A stretch of DNA of 64,000 nt from an uncultured beta proteobacterium (GTDB lineage Bacteria; Pseudomonadota; Gammaproteobacteria; Burkholderiales; Burkholderiaceae_C): the NCBI GenBank assembly GCA_903828235.1, contig CAIKLM010000082.1, positions 1-64,000 of the forward strand, given 5' to 3'. A program made the position numbers and the translations under genes. Numbering within the stretch: position 1 is the first letter of the stretch; every line of letters starts with the position of its first letter. Under the pieces are notes generated by a model. That model was not told the DNA's origin. It saw only the letters and a program-made list of their open reading frames with translations, and did not search any database. Shown here one piece after another: positions 44,238 through 54,699 of the stretch.

Positions 44238-44276
44238 GCCCCGCCACCGAGCTGCCCGAAACCCGGAGACAAGCCC

Positions 44277-45853
<1,577 letters not shown>

Positions 45854-45857
<4 letters not shown>

Positions 45858-46648
45858 GCCAGGGCTTCGTCGACATCGACTGGGCCGGCCGCCCGGTGCG
45901 CGTCGAGCACGCCTGGGTGGGCGAGGGCGCCACGACGCTGGTCTTCCTGCACGAGGGCCTGGGCTCGGTGTCGATGTGGCGCGACTTCCCGGCCCGCCTG
46001 TGCGCGGCGCTGGGCTGCCGCGGCCTGGTGTACTCGCGTCCCGGCTACGGCCGCAGCACGCCGCGCGCGGCCGGCGAGCGCTGGGATCCCGACTTCATGC
46101 ACCGCCAGGCGCACGAGGTGCTGCCGGCGCTTCTGCAGGCCCTGGGCGTGCAGGCGCCGTACGCGCTGTTCGGCCACAGCGACGGCGGCTCCATCGCGCT
46201 GCTGCACGCGGCGCGCTGGCCCGCCCGGGTGAGCCGCTGCGTGGTGCTGGCGCCGCACATCCTGGTGGAGGACCTGTCCATCGCCAGCATCGAGAAGGCC
46301 CGCGCCGCCTACGAGACGACCGACCTGCGCCAGCGCCTGGCGCGCCACCACGACGACCCCGATTCCGCCTTCCGGGGCTGGAACGACATCTGGCTGGATG
46401 CGCGTTTTCGCGGCTGGAACATCGCCGCCGAGATCGGCACCATCGCGTGTCCGTTGCTGGCGGTGCAAGGGCTCGACGACGAGTACGGCACGCTGGCGCA
46501 GATCCGCGGCATCCGCGAGCGGGTGCCGCAGACGCAGCTGCTCGAGCTGCCCGCCTGCGGCCACTCGCCGCACCGCGACCAGCCCGAGCGGCTCATCGCC
46601 GCCGTCGGCGCGTTCTTCCAACACCACCACCCGGAGACGACCCCTTGA
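45854..46648 (+). CDS. Alpha/beta hydrolase of the box cluster
   Basis: This 264-residue alpha/beta hydrolase starts at GTG 45854 on a 4-bp overlap with the ligase stop. The oxyanion motif LHEGLGS appears early, the nucleophile elbow is GHSDGGS, and the catalytic Asp and His lie near DDEYG and CGHSPHRDQPE. The family includes esterases, lactonases and thioesterases. Beside a CoA ligase it may be a benzoyl-CoA or intermediate thioesterase that relieves trapped CoA, or an esterase that releases benzoate; either is inference. The next gene starts on TTGA overlap. Confidence 0.8.
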
Positions 46649-47808
46649 ACATCACCCGCATCGCCCTGGCCGCCGCCGTCGCGCTGGCCGCCCCGCTGGC
46701 CGCGCAGGCCCAGCAGGCCAAGCTCAAGGTCGGCCTCATGCTGCCGGCCACCGGCACCTTCGCCGCCCTGGGCACGGCCATCGAGAACGGCTTCCGGCTC
46801 TACGTGGACGAGCAGGGCGGCAAGCTCGCCGGCCGCGAGATCGAATTCGTGCGCGTCGACGACGAGAGCGACCCCTCCAAGGCCACCGACAACGTCAACA
46901 AGCTCATCAAGCGCGACAACGTCGACGTGATCGTCGGCACCGTGCACTCGGGCGTGGCGCTGGCCATGGCGCGCGCCGTGCGCGAGAGCGGCACGCCGCT
47001 GATCGTGCCCAACGCCGGTGCCGACGCCATCACCGGCCCGCTGTGCGCGGCCAACATCGTGCGCAGCAGCTTCAGCAACTGGCAGCCGGGCTTCGCCTCG
47101 GGCGTGATGGCGGCCCAGAAGGGCTACAAGCGCGCGGTCACCATCTACTGGAACTACGCCGCGGGCCAGGAGTCGGCCAAGGGCTTCACCGAGGCCTTCG
47201 AGAAGGGCGGCGGCAAGGTCATCAAGGAGCTCACGCTGCCGTTCCCCAACGTCGAGTTCCAGGCCCTGCTCACCGAGATCGCGGCCCAGAAGCCCGACGT
47301 GGTCTTCGCCTTCTTCGCCGGCGCCGGCGCCGCGAAGTTCGTGAAGGACTACGACGCCGCCGGCCTGCGCCGCAGCACGCCGCTCATCGGCTCGGGTTTC
47401 CTGACCGACGGCGTGCTCGAGGCCCAGGGCGCCTCGGCCCAGGGCCTGCAGACCGCGCTGCACTACGCCGACGGCCTGAACACGCCGCGCGACAACAAGT
47501 TCCGCGCCGCCTACGCCGTTCGCTACAAGCTGCAGCCCGACGTCTACGCCGTGCAGGGCTACGACGCGGCGCAGATCCTGGCCGCCGGCCTCAACGCGGT
47601 GAAGGGCGACGTGAAGAACCGCGACGCCATGCTGACGGCGATGCGCAAGGCCAGCATCGACAGCCCGCGCGGCAAGTACACCCTGGCCGCCGCCGGCAAC
47701 CCGGTGCAGGACTTCTACATCCGCGAGGCCAAGGGCCGCGACAACGCCATGACCGGCATCGCCGTGAAGGTGCTGCCCGACCCGGCCCGCGGCTGCAACC
47801 TGCGCTGA
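46645..47808 (+). CDS. ABC importer periplasmic binding protein, aromatic acid type
   Basis: This 387-residue branched-chain amino acid-type binding protein has a signal peptide (RIALAAAVALAAPLAAQAQQ). It starts at TTG 46645, overlapping the hydrolase stop by 4 bp. Landmarks are LKVGLMLPATGTFAALGTAI, FVRVDDESDPSKATDNVNKL and VDVIVGTVHSGVALAM. The C-terminal lobe has FAGAGAAKFVKDYDAAGL and VQGYDAAQIL. Related proteins (HbaE-like) bind benzoate or 4-hydroxybenzoate. It leads a complete five-gene importer placed behind the benzoate ligase. Confidence 0.88.
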   Translation: MNITRIALAAAVALAAPLAAQAQQAKLKVGLMLPATGTFAALGTAIENGFRLYVDEQGGKLAGREIEFVRVDDESDPSKATDNVNKLIKRDNVDVIVGTVHSGVALAMARAVRESGTPLIVPNAGADAITGPLCAANIVRSSFSNWQPGFASGVMAAQKGYKRAVTIYWNYAAGQESAKGFTEAFEKGGGKVIKELTLPFPNVEFQALLTEIAAQKPDVVFAFFAGAGAAKFVKDYDAAGLRRSTPLIGSGFLTDGVLEAQGASAQGLQTALHYADGLNTPRDNKFRAAYAVRYKLQPDVYAVQGYDAAQILAAGLNAVKGDVKNRDAMLTAMRKASIDSPRGKYTLAAAGNPVQDFYIREAKGRDNAMTGIAVKVLPDPARGCNLR

Positions 47809-47841
47809 GGCGCGGCGCCACGCCCACCACCCCTGCACCGC

Positions 47842-48723
47842 ATGGACTTCGCCACTTTCCTGATCCAGTGCCTGAACGCGGTGCAGTACGGGCTGCTGCT
47901 GTTCCTGGTGGCCAGCGGGCTGACGCTCATCTTCGGGATCATGGGCGTCATCAATCTGGCCCACGGCAGCTTCTACATGATCGGCGCCTACATGGCGTTT
48001 GCGCTGTCGGCGCCGGTGGCCGCCACCTTCGGCGGCGGCTTCTTCTCGGTGCTGGCGGTGGGCGTGGTGCTGGCGGTGCTGCTGGGCTACGTGCTCGAGT
48101 GGGCCTTCTACAGCTACCTCTACGAGCGCGAGCACCTGCAGCAGGTGCTCATGACCTACGGCCTGATCCTCGTGTTCGAGGAGATGCGCAGCCTGATCGT
48201 GGGCGACGACGTGCACGGCGTGAAGGTGCCACCGCTGCTGAGCGCCGCGCTGCCGCTGGGCGAGATGATGACCTACCCGGTCTACCGGCTGTTCATCTCG
48301 GGCGTGTGCATCGCGCTGGCCGTGGGCATGTACCTGGTGTTCACGCGCACTCGGCTGGGCATGATGATCCGCGCCGGCAGCAGCAACCGCGAGATGGTGC
48401 AGTCGCTGGGCGTGGACATCAGCTTCCTGTACCGGGTGGTGTTCGCGGCCGGCGTGGCGCTGGCGGCACTGGCCGGCATGGTGGCGGCGCCCGTGAGCAG
48501 CGTGTACCCGGGCATGGGGCAGTCGGTTCTGATCATCTGCTTCGTGGTGGTGGTGATCGGCGGCATCGGGTCCATCCGCGGCGCGCTGGTGGCGGCGCTG
48601 CTGATCGGCTTCGTCGACACCTTCGGCAAGGTGCTGCTGCCCTCGGCCGCCGGCGTGCTGGTGTACGTGCTGATGGCCTTGATCCTTCTCTGGCGGCCTG
48701 ACGGCCTTTTCAAAGCAGGCTGA
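47842..48723 (+). CDS. ABC importer permease 1 (LivH-like)
   Basis: This 293-residue inner-membrane permease has about eight hydrophobic segments. It has the family core LIQCLNAVQYGLLLFLVASG, IFGIMGVINLAHGSFYMIGAY, RAGSSNREMVQSLGVDIS and the EAA-like GGIGSIRGALVAALLIGF. It follows the binding protein by 33 bp and precedes the second permease by two bases. It pairs with that permease to form the pore of the predicted aromatic-acid importer. Confidence 0.9.
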   Translation: MDFATFLIQCLNAVQYGLLLFLVASGLTLIFGIMGVINLAHGSFYMIGAYMAFALSAPVAATFGGGFFSVLAVGVVLAVLLGYVLEWAFYSYLYEREHLQQVLMTYGLILVFEEMRSLIVGDDVHGVKVPPLLSAALPLGEMMTYPVYRLFISGVCIALAVGMYLVFTRTRLGMMIRAGSSNREMVQSLGVDISFLYRVVFAAGVALAALAGMVAAPVSSVYPGMGQSVLIICFVVVVIGGIGSIRGALVAALLIGFVDTFGKVLLPSAAGVLVYVLMALILLWRPDGLFKAG

Positions 48724-48725
48724 CC

Positions 48726-49751
48726 ATGAGCGACGGCATCCAACGCCCGCGCGCGGGCCAGGTCGGCTTCGTCATCGCGGTGTTCGCCGCGCTCGCGGCC
48801 TACCCGCTGGTGGCGGGCAGCTACGGGCTGGACCTCGTCGCCAAGATCATGATCTTCGCGATCTTCGCGCTGAGCCTGGAGCTGCTGGTGGGCGGCACCG
48901 GCCTGGTGTGCTTCGGCCACGCGGCCTTCTTCGGCATCGGGGCCTACGCGGCGGTGCTGCTGAGCCCGGGCTACGACGCCGCCAACCTGCTGTGGCTGCT
49001 GCCGGCCTGCGTGGCCGCAGCGGCGCTGTACGCGCTGGCCGTGGGCGCGCTGAGCCTGCGCACCAAGGGCGTGTACTTCATCATGGTGACGCTGGCCTTC
49101 GCGCAGATGGCCTACTACGTGGTGCACGACACGCCGCTGGGCGGCGGCACCGACGGCATCTACCTCAACGCCAAGCCGGCGATCCCGGGCGTGTTCGAGC
49201 TCAAGGGCGGCGTCGTCATGTACGGCTTTGCCTGGGGGGCGCTGCTGCTGGTGTTCGCGCTGCTCGCGGTGGTGTCGCGCTCGCGCTTCGGGCGCGCGCT
49301 GGCGGGCATCCGCGTCAACGAGCAGCGCATGCGCGCCACCGGCTTTGCCACCTACCCCTACAAGCTGGCGGCCTTCACGCTCAGCGGCGCCATCGCCGGC
49401 CTGGCGGGCTTCCTCTACGCGGTGAAGGACGGCTACGTGAACCCCGAGCTGATGAGCTGGCACCTCTCGGGCTCGGTGCTGATCATGGTCATCCTCGGCG
49501 GCCTGGGCCACCTGCGCGGCGCGCTGATCGGCGCCTTCGCTTACGTGCTGCTGCAGGAGTTCTTCAAGAGCGAGGCGATCTTCGGCGACTTTGCCCGGCA
49601 CTGGCACCTGGGCATGGGCCTGACCATCATCGCCAGCGTGGCGCTGCTGCCGCGGGGGCTGGTGGGCATCCCTTCGCAGCTGGCGGCGCGGCTGGCCGGG
49701 CGCGCCTCGCGGCGCGCGGAGGCCCAGCCGGGCCTGAAGGAGCAGCGATGA
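48726..49751 (+). CDS. ABC importer permease 2 (LivM-like)
   Basis: This 341-residue permease has about nine hydrophobic segments. The LivM core is IFAIFALSLELLVGGTGLVCF with GHAAFFGIGAYAAVLL, then ALRTKGVYFIMVTLAF-like LSLRTKGVYFIMVTL, RVNEQRMRATGFATYPYKL and GGLGHLRGALIGAFAYVLL. Its stop overlaps the first ATPase gene (ATGA). It is the second half of the importer pore. Confidence 0.9.
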   Translation: MSDGIQRPRAGQVGFVIAVFAALAAYPLVAGSYGLDLVAKIMIFAIFALSLELLVGGTGLVCFGHAAFFGIGAYAAVLLSPGYDAANLLWLLPACVAAAALYALAVGALSLRTKGVYFIMVTLAFAQMAYYVVHDTPLGGGTDGIYLNAKPAIPGVFELKGGVVMYGFAWGALLLVFALLAVVSRSRFGRALAGIRVNEQRMRATGFATYPYKLAAFTLSGAIAGLAGFLYAVKDGYVNPELMSWHLSGSVLIMVILGGLGHLRGALIGAFAYVLLQEFFKSEAIFGDFARHWHLGMGLTIIASVALLPRGLVGIPSQLAARLAGRASRRAEAQPGLKEQR

Positions 49752-50527
49752 GCACCGCGGCGGCATCACCCGGCGAGGTCTTGCTGCGCGGCCGCGGCAT
49801 CACGCGCCGCTGGGGCGGCCTGGTGGCCGTCAACGATGTCTCGCTGGAGCTCTGGCGGGGCGCCTTGCACGCCGTGATCGGCACCAACGGCGCGGGCAAG
49901 AGCACGCTGATCAACATCCTCTCGGGCGAGTTCCCGCCCTCGGCCGGCACGGTCGAGCTGCTGGGGCAGGACATCACCGCCTGGTCGCAGCCGCGCCGCG
50001 CGCGCGCGGGGCTGGGGCGCAGCTACCAGCGCACCACCATCTTCCCGAGCTTCTCGGTGCTCGAGAACTGCCGCCTGGCTGCGCAGGCCCGCACCCCCAG
50101 GCCCTGGGCGCTGTGGGAGCCCGCGGCGCGCTGCAGGGCCAGCAACGCCGCCGCGCGCGAGGCCGCCGAACGCACCGGCCTGGCCGACGTGCTCGAGCGC
50201 CCCGCCGGCCTGCTGAGCCACGGCCAGAAGCGGCAGCTGGAGATCGCCATGTGCCTGGCCACCGCGCCGCAGGTGCTGCTGCTCGACGAGCCGCTGGCCG
50301 GCATGGGCGCCGAGGAGACCGAGCGCATGCTGGCCCTGCTGCACGAGCTGAAGGCCGGTCACGCCATCCTGCTGGTGGAGCACGACATGGACGCCGTGTT
50401 CCGCGTGGCCGACCGCATCACGGTGATGGTCAACGGCGGCGTCATCGCGCACGGCACGCCCGAGGCCGTGCGCGCCGACGCGCAGGTGCAGGCGGCGTAT
50501 CTCGGTGGGCACGATGGCGGGCACTGA
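49748..50527 (+). CDS. ABC importer ATP-binding protein 1 (LivG-like)
   Basis: This 259-residue ATPase has Walker A GTNGAGKST, a Q-loop near ARAGLGRSYQRTTIFPSF, the signature LLSHGQKRQLEIAM, Walker B VLLLDEPLAGMG and the switch His in LVEHDMD. It energises the importer with the second ATPase. The start at 49748 overlaps the permease stop. The signature is SHGQ rather than SGGE, as seen in LivG-type ATPases. Confidence 0.92.
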   Translation: MSTAAASPGEVLLRGRGITRRWGGLVAVNDVSLELWRGALHAVIGTNGAGKSTLINILSGEFPPSAGTVELLGQDITAWSQPRRARAGLGRSYQRTTIFPSFSVLENCRLAAQARTPRPWALWEPAARCRASNAAAREAAERTGLADVLERPAGLLSHGQKRQLEIAMCLATAPQVLLLDEPLAGMGAEETERMLALLHELKAGHAILLVEHDMDAVFRVADRITVMVNGGVIAHGTPEAVRADAQVQAAYLGGHDGGH

Positions 50528-50528
50528 C

Positions 50529-51257
50529 ATGACGACCGCCACCGCCGACCCCATCCTCGACGCGCGAGCCATCCACGCCTGGTACGGCAGCAGCCACGTG
50601 CTGCACGGCGTGGACCTGGTCATCGCCCGCGGCGAGACCGTGGGCCTGCTCGGCCGCAACGGCATGGGCAAGAGCACGCTGATCCGCACGCTGCTGGGCC
50701 ACGTGGCGCAGCGCGAGGGCCAGATCCGCCTGTTCGGCGAGGACTTCTCGCGCGGGCGCCCGCACGAGGTGGCGCGCCGCGGCGTGGCCTACGTGCCCGA
50801 GGGCCGCGGCGTCTTCCCCAACCTGAGCGTGCGCGAGAACCTCGTCATGGCCGCCAAGCCCGCCAAGGTGGCTTCGTGGGGGCGCGGCTGGAGCCTGGAG
50901 CGCGTGCTGGAGACCTTCCCGCGGCTGGCCGAACGCATCGGCCACCCTGGCGGCCAGCTCTCCGGCGGCGAGCAGCAGATGCTGTCGATCGGCCGCGCGC
51001 TGATGACGCAGCCCGAGCTGGTGATCCTCGACGAGGCCACCGAGGGCCTGGCGCCACTGATCGTGGCCGAGATCTGGCGCGTGATCGGCGAGATCCGTGC
51101 CGACGGCATCGCCACGCTGATCGTCGACCGCAACTACCGCAAGGTGCTGGAGCACGCCGACCACGCCGTCGTGCTGCAGAAGGGCACGGTGGTGCTGCAG
51201 GGCGCCAGCGCCGCGCTGCGCGACGATGCCGCGCTGGCGGAGTTCCTCGGCGTCTGA
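50529..51257 (+). CDS. ABC importer ATP-binding protein 2 (LivF-like)
   Basis: This 242-residue ATPase has Walker A GRNGMGKST, the Q-loop RRGVAYVPEGRGVFPNLSV, the signature LSGGEQQMLSIGRAL, Walker B LVILDEATEGLAP and a D-loop. The usual switch His region reads IVDRNYRKVL, with Asn in place of the common His of VEQN, as in LivF. I start at 50529, one base after the first ATPase stop; GTG 50505 and ATG 50514 are in-frame alternatives that overlap it. It ends the importer operon, 3 bp from a convergent gene. Confidence 0.92.
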   Translation: MTTATADPILDARAIHAWYGSSHVLHGVDLVIARGETVGLLGRNGMGKSTLIRTLLGHVAQREGQIRLFGEDFSRGRPHEVARRGVAYVPEGRGVFPNLSVRENLVMAAKPAKVASWGRGWSLERVLETFPRLAERIGHPGGQLSGGEQQMLSIGRALMTQPELVILDEATEGLAPLIVAEIWRVIGEIRADGIATLIVDRNYRKVLEHADHAVVLQKGTVVLQGASAALRDDAALAEFLGV

Positions 51258-51260
51258 CGC

Positions 51261-51959
51261 TCAGGCGGCGGGCGCCGGCTCGCGCGGCTGCTCCGACAAG
51301 CGGCCGGCCTCCATGCGCAGCTGGCGGTCGCAGCGCGCGGCGATGGCGCGATCGTGGGTGACCAGCACCAGCGTCGTGCCGGCCTCGCGATTCATCTCGA
51401 ACATCAGGTCCATCACCTTCGCGCCGGTGGCGAAGTCCAGGCTGCCCGTGGGCTCGTCGGCCAGCAGCAGCGCCGGCCGGGTGACGAAGGCGCGCGCCAG
51501 CGCCACGCGCTGCTGCTCGCCGCCGCTCAACACGCGCGGGTAGTGGCCCAGGCGCTCGGCCAGGCCCACGCGCTGCAGCATCTCGGTGGCCTTGGCGCGC
51601 GCGGCGGCGTCGCCCTTCAGCTCCAGCGGCAGCATCACGTTCTCCAGTGCCGTCAGGTTGGCCAGCAGCTGGAAGCTCTGGAACACGAAGCCCACGCGCT
51701 CCGAGCGCACCGCGGCGCGCGCGTCCTCGTCCATCGCGAACAGGTCGATGCCGGCCAGGCGGACGGTGCCCGAGCTGGGCACGTCCAGCCCCGCCAGGAT
51801 CGACAGCAACGTGCTCTTGCCCGAACCCGAGGCGCCGACGATGGCCACGGATTCCCTGGCCACGAGCCGGAAATCGACCTCATGCAGTATGGTGAGCGTC
51901 CCGGTGGCGTCGGCCACCTGCTTGGTGACTCGTTCCACCGCGATGATGGGTTCATACAT
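51261..51959 (-). CDS. LolD/YbbA-like ABC transporter ATP-binding protein
   Basis: This 232-residue ATPase has Walker A GASGSGKST, the Q-loop Gln in FVFQSFQLL, the signature LSGGEQQRVALARA, Walker B LLLADEPTGSLD and the switch His in LVTHD. It belongs to the MacB/LolD/YbbA export group, which usually works with an FtsX-like permease; no permease gene adjoins it here. The ATG (51959-51957) overlaps the divergent esterase ATG in CATG. In E. coli, ybbA and tesA are also divergent neighbours, which supports the YbbA-like call. Confidence 0.85.
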   Translation of the reverse strand: MYEPIIAVERVTKQVADATGTLTILHEVDFRLVARESVAIVGASGSGKSTLLSILAGLDVPSSGTVRLAGIDLFAMDEDARAAVRSERVGFVFQSFQLLANLTALENVMLPLELKGDAAARAKATEMLQRVGLAERLGHYPRVLSGGEQQRVALARAFVTRPALLLADEPTGSLDFATGAKVMDLMFEMNREAGTTLVLVTHDRAIAARCDRQLRMEAGRLSEQPREPAPAA

Positions 51960-52674
51960 GAAGCTGGAGAGCCGGCTGGCGCAAGGTGCGCGGCGGCGCT
52001 GGGTGGTTGCTGCGGTGCGGCACTGTAGCGCGCTGGCCCTGGCCGGGCCGATGCTGCTGGCCACGGCCGCCCCGGCGCAAGGGACACCTGCCGCGGCTGC
52101 GGCCACGCAGGCGGTGATCCTGATCGTGGGCGACAGCCTGTCGGCCGAGTACGGCCTGGCGCGCGGCACCGGCTGGGTGAACCTGCTCACCCAGCGCCTG
52201 GCGCGCGAGAAGCTGCCGTGGCGCGTGGTCAACGCCAGCATCAGCGGCGACACCACCTCGGGCGGCCGCACGCGGCTGCCGGCGCTGCTGCGCGAACACA
52301 GCCCCCGTGTGGTGGTGATCGAGCTGGGCGGCAACGACGCGCTGCGCGGCCTGCCGCTGGCCATGACGCAGGGCAACCTGACGGCCATGGCGCAGGCCGC
52401 CAAGGCTGCGGGTGCGCGCGTGCTGATCGCCGGCGTGCAGGTGCCGCCCAACTACGGCCGCCCCTACGGCGAGGCGTTCGCGAACCTCTTCGCCACCGTG
52501 GCCAAGGCCGAGGGCACGGCCCTGGTGCCGTTCATATTGGCCGGCGTGGCCGACGTGCCCGACGCCGATCGCTTCTTCCAGCCCGACCGCATCCACCCCA
52601 CGGCCGAGGCACAGCCGCGCATGCTGGACAACGTCTGGCCCGCCCTGCGTCCGCTGCTGCGGGCGCCGGGCTGA
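51958..52674 (+). CDS. tesA: TesA-like SGNH arylesterase/thioesterase, periplasmic
   Basis: This 238-residue SGNH hydrolase has the GDSL block in LIVGDSLSAEYGLARGTGWV, Gly in NASISGDTTSGG, GGND in IELGGNDALRG, and the Asp-His pair in DRIHPTAEA. An N-terminal export signal follows an Arg-rich start (RRRWVVAAVRHCSALALAGP, then ATAAPAQG). The ATG at 51958 overlaps the divergent ABC gene start; GTG 52015 is an in-frame alternative that would leave 55 bp for promoters and still keep most of the signal. The stop is directly adjacent to the stop of the next reverse gene. Confidence 0.85.
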   Translation: MKLESRLAQGARRRWVVAAVRHCSALALAGPMLLATAAPAQGTPAAAAATQAVILIVGDSLSAEYGLARGTGWVNLLTQRLAREKLPWRVVNASISGDTTSGGRTRLPALLREHSPRVVVIELGGNDALRGLPLAMTQGNLTAMAQAAKAAGARVLIAGVQVPPNYGRPYGEAFANLFATVAKAEGTALVPFILAGVADVPDADRFFQPDRIHPTAEAQPRMLDNVWPALRPLLRAPG

Positions 52675-53178
52675 TCAGCGCGCCGCCGCCGGCCGCGCCT
52701 GCAGCCGGAACACCCGTGGCGGCTGGTCCTCCACGGTCAGCGTCAGCACCCAGGTGCCCGGCGGGTCGCCGGTGGTCACCGTCCAGGCGCTTTGCAGCAC
52801 GCCGTCGCGCGGGGCCAGCCGCCATTCGGTGATGGCGGTGCGGCCGTCGGGCGTGGTGCGGCGGCGGATGTCGGGCTCGGGGTCGCCCCAGGTGCGGGGC
52901 TCGGCCGGCAGCGTGAGCTCCTCGCGCACGCGCACGAAGGGCTGGCGCGTCTGCACCACCAGCCGCCAGGCGAACTCCTGGCCGTCGCGCAGCGGCAGCA
53001 ACCCCGCGGGCGTGAAGGCCTGGTGACCGGCGGCGTCGCGCGGCGCCAGCAGGCCGACCTCCGCACGCAGCACCTGCACCCCTTGGGCCACGGCCGTGCC
53101 GGCGGGCAGGCCCGGTGCCACCAAGCCCAGCGCGGCAAGCGCGACGGCGCGGACGTGGGCGGCCAGGCGATGTCTCAT
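52675..53178 (-). CDS. Exported protein of unknown function (167 aa)
   Basis: I do not recognise this protein. It has a signal peptide (RLAAHVRAVALAALGLVAPG, then GTAVAQGV), then a beta-rich mature part of about 135 residues (VLRAEVGLLAPRD, LLPLRDGQEFAWRLVV, TWVLTLTVEDQPPRVFRLQ), which suggests a single beta-sandwich such as an immunoglobulin-like fold. No Cys residues occur after the signal. Base composition matches its neighbours. It is divergent from the Rieske oxygenase (117 bp apart) and end-to-end with the TesA-like gene. A very long in-frame extension (to 54618) lies antisense to the oxygenase and is an artefact. Confidence 0.7.
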   Translation of the reverse strand: MRHRLAAHVRAVALAALGLVAPGLPAGTAVAQGVQVLRAEVGLLAPRDAAGHQAFTPAGLLPLRDGQEFAWRLVVQTRQPFVRVREELTLPAEPRTWGDPEPDIRRRTTPDGRTAITEWRLAPRDGVLQSAWTVTTGDPPGTWVLTLTVEDQPPRVFRLQARPAAAR

Positions 53179-53235
53179 GCCGGCGAGGCTAGCCGCTGCG
53201 CACCTGCGCGTCCACGCCCCGCCGGCGGTGCCCGC

Positions 53236-53265
53236 CCGGCACCCCGGATCACACCGTGGTGCCGG
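53236..53265. promoter_or_regulatory. Inverted repeat upstream of the Rieske oxygenase gene
   Basis: CCGGCACC, a 14-base spacer, and GGTGCCGG form a perfect 8-bp palindrome ending 30 bp before the oxygenase ATG. It lies in the divergent gap and could be an operator. A TAGACT hexamer (53280-53285) is a possible -10. Confidence 0.45.
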
Positions 53266-53295
53266 CCGCGCGCTCGGCCTAGACTGGCTGCCATC

Positions 53296-54699
53296 ATGCA
53301 ATCGCACCTCAACGACCGCATCACCCGCGTCGGCCCCGGCACGCCCTGTGGCGAGCTGCTGCGGCGCTACTGGCAGCCCGCGGCGCTGCTCGACGAGTTC
53401 GACCCGCGCTTCGACCCCCGCATGGCTGGCCGCCCGCTGAAGGCCGTGCGGCTGCTGGGCCAGGACCTGGTGCTGTTCCGCGACGCCGATGGCCGCTGGG
53501 GCCTGCTCGACCGCGACTGCCCGCACCGCGGCGCCGACCTGGCCTTCGCGCGGCACGAGGGCGACCGCATCCGCTGCCCCTTCCACGGCTGGGCCTTCGA
53601 CGCCGAGGGCCGCTGCCTGGAGACGCCCGCCGAGCCTTCCATCAACGGGGTCGGCTCCACCCTTTGCCAGCGCGTGCGCCAGCGCCGCTACCCCACGCAG
53701 GTGGTGGCCGGCGTCGTGTGGGCCTGGCTGGGCCCCGAGGGCCAGGAGCCGCCGGCGCTGCCGGCGCTGGACGCCTTCGTCGCGCCGGCCAGCCACGCCT
53801 TCGCCTTCAAGGGCCAGTGGCACTGCAACTGGCTGCAGGCCGTGGAGGTGGGCATCGACCCCGCGCATCCGAGCTTCCTGCACCGCATGCTCGACGACGA
53901 CCCCGGCGCAGACGCCTACGGCCGCCAGTTCCGCAGCGCCAGCGTGGGCGACGTCGACGGCCAGCGCTGGCCGATGACGCGCGTGATGCGCGAGCGCTGC
54001 AGCCCCGAGATCCGCCACGAGGCCGTCATGCCTGAGATCTCGCCCGGCCTGACGCGCATCACCACGCTGCGCTTGATCGACGAGCGCCACACCCACGTGC
54101 GCGTGACGAACTCGCTGTTTCCGCAGACCTTCGTGATCCCGCTGTCGGACACGCTGACCATCACGCAGTGGCACGTGCCGGTGGACGACACGCACACCTA
54201 CTGGTACAGCTTCTTCACCAGCTTCGGCGCGCCGCTGGACCACGAGACCATGCGCGCGCAGCGCCTGCCGCACCTGCATCTGCCCGACTACGTGCCGCGC
54301 CACGGCCGCCACGACGACTGGGGCTTCAGCCCCGAGGAGCAGCGCACGCGCACCTTCCTCGGCCTGGGCGAGGACGACATCAACCGCCACGACCAGTGGG
54401 CCGTGGAGAGCATGGGCCCGATCCAGGACCGCACGCGCGAGCACCTGGGCACCAGCGACAAGGTCATCATGGCCAACCGGCGGATGCTGCTGGCGGCCAT
54501 CGACGCCGTGCAGGCCGGCGGCACGCCGCCGATGGCGCTGGACGCCGCCGCGGCGGCCGCGCTGACCGGCCCGGCCACCATCGACTGCATCGCCCCGGCG
54601 CAGGGCTGGGAGGCGCACTGGGCCGCCAAGGCCCGCGCGCTGCGCGAGGCCGCTCCCTGGCTGGCCGCGCCGTCGCCCGCCGCGGCCGCGCCGGCATGA
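53296..54699 (+). CDS. Rieske non-heme iron oxygenase, phthalate-dioxygenase-like
   Basis: This 467-residue alpha-subunit-only oxygenase inserts O2 into an aromatic or O/N-substituted substrate. The Rieske ligands are Cys75, His77, Cys94 and His97 (CPHRG and CPFHGW). The mononuclear iron set is Asp188, His191 and His196 (GIDPAHPSFLH). It is closest in layout to phthalate 4,5-dioxygenase and vanillate demethylase-like enzymes. The ATGA overlap couples it to a glutamine-synthetase-like ligase, and a ferredoxin follows. No reductase gene is nearby. Substrate inference is given in the findings. Confidence 0.85.
   Translation: MQSHLNDRITRVGPGTPCGELLRRYWQPAALLDEFDPRFDPRMAGRPLKAVRLLGQDLVLFRDADGRWGLLDRDCPHRGADLAFARHEGDRIRCPFHGWAFDAEGRCLETPAEPSINGVGSTLCQRVRQRRYPTQVVAGVVWAWLGPEGQEPPALPALDAFVAPASHAFAFKGQWHCNWLQAVEVGIDPAHPSFLHRMLDDDPGADAYGRQFRSASVGDVDGQRWPMTRVMRERCSPEIRHEAVMPEISPGLTRITTLRLIDERHTHVRVTNSLFPQTFVIPLSDTLTITQWHVPVDDTHTYWYSFFTSFGAPLDHETMRAQRLPHLHLPDYVPRHGRHDDWGFSPEEQRTRTFLGLGEDDINRHDQWAVESMGPIQDRTREHLGTSDKVIMANRRMLLAAIDAVQAGGTPPMALDAAAAAALTGPATIDCIAPAQGWEAHWAAKARALREAAPWLAAPSPAAAAPA

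Noticed and set aside
52675-54618. Long reverse frame extending the exported protein into the oxygenase gene
   Set aside because: The extension has no motif and is antisense to a Rieske oxygenase. A signal peptide begins at 53178.
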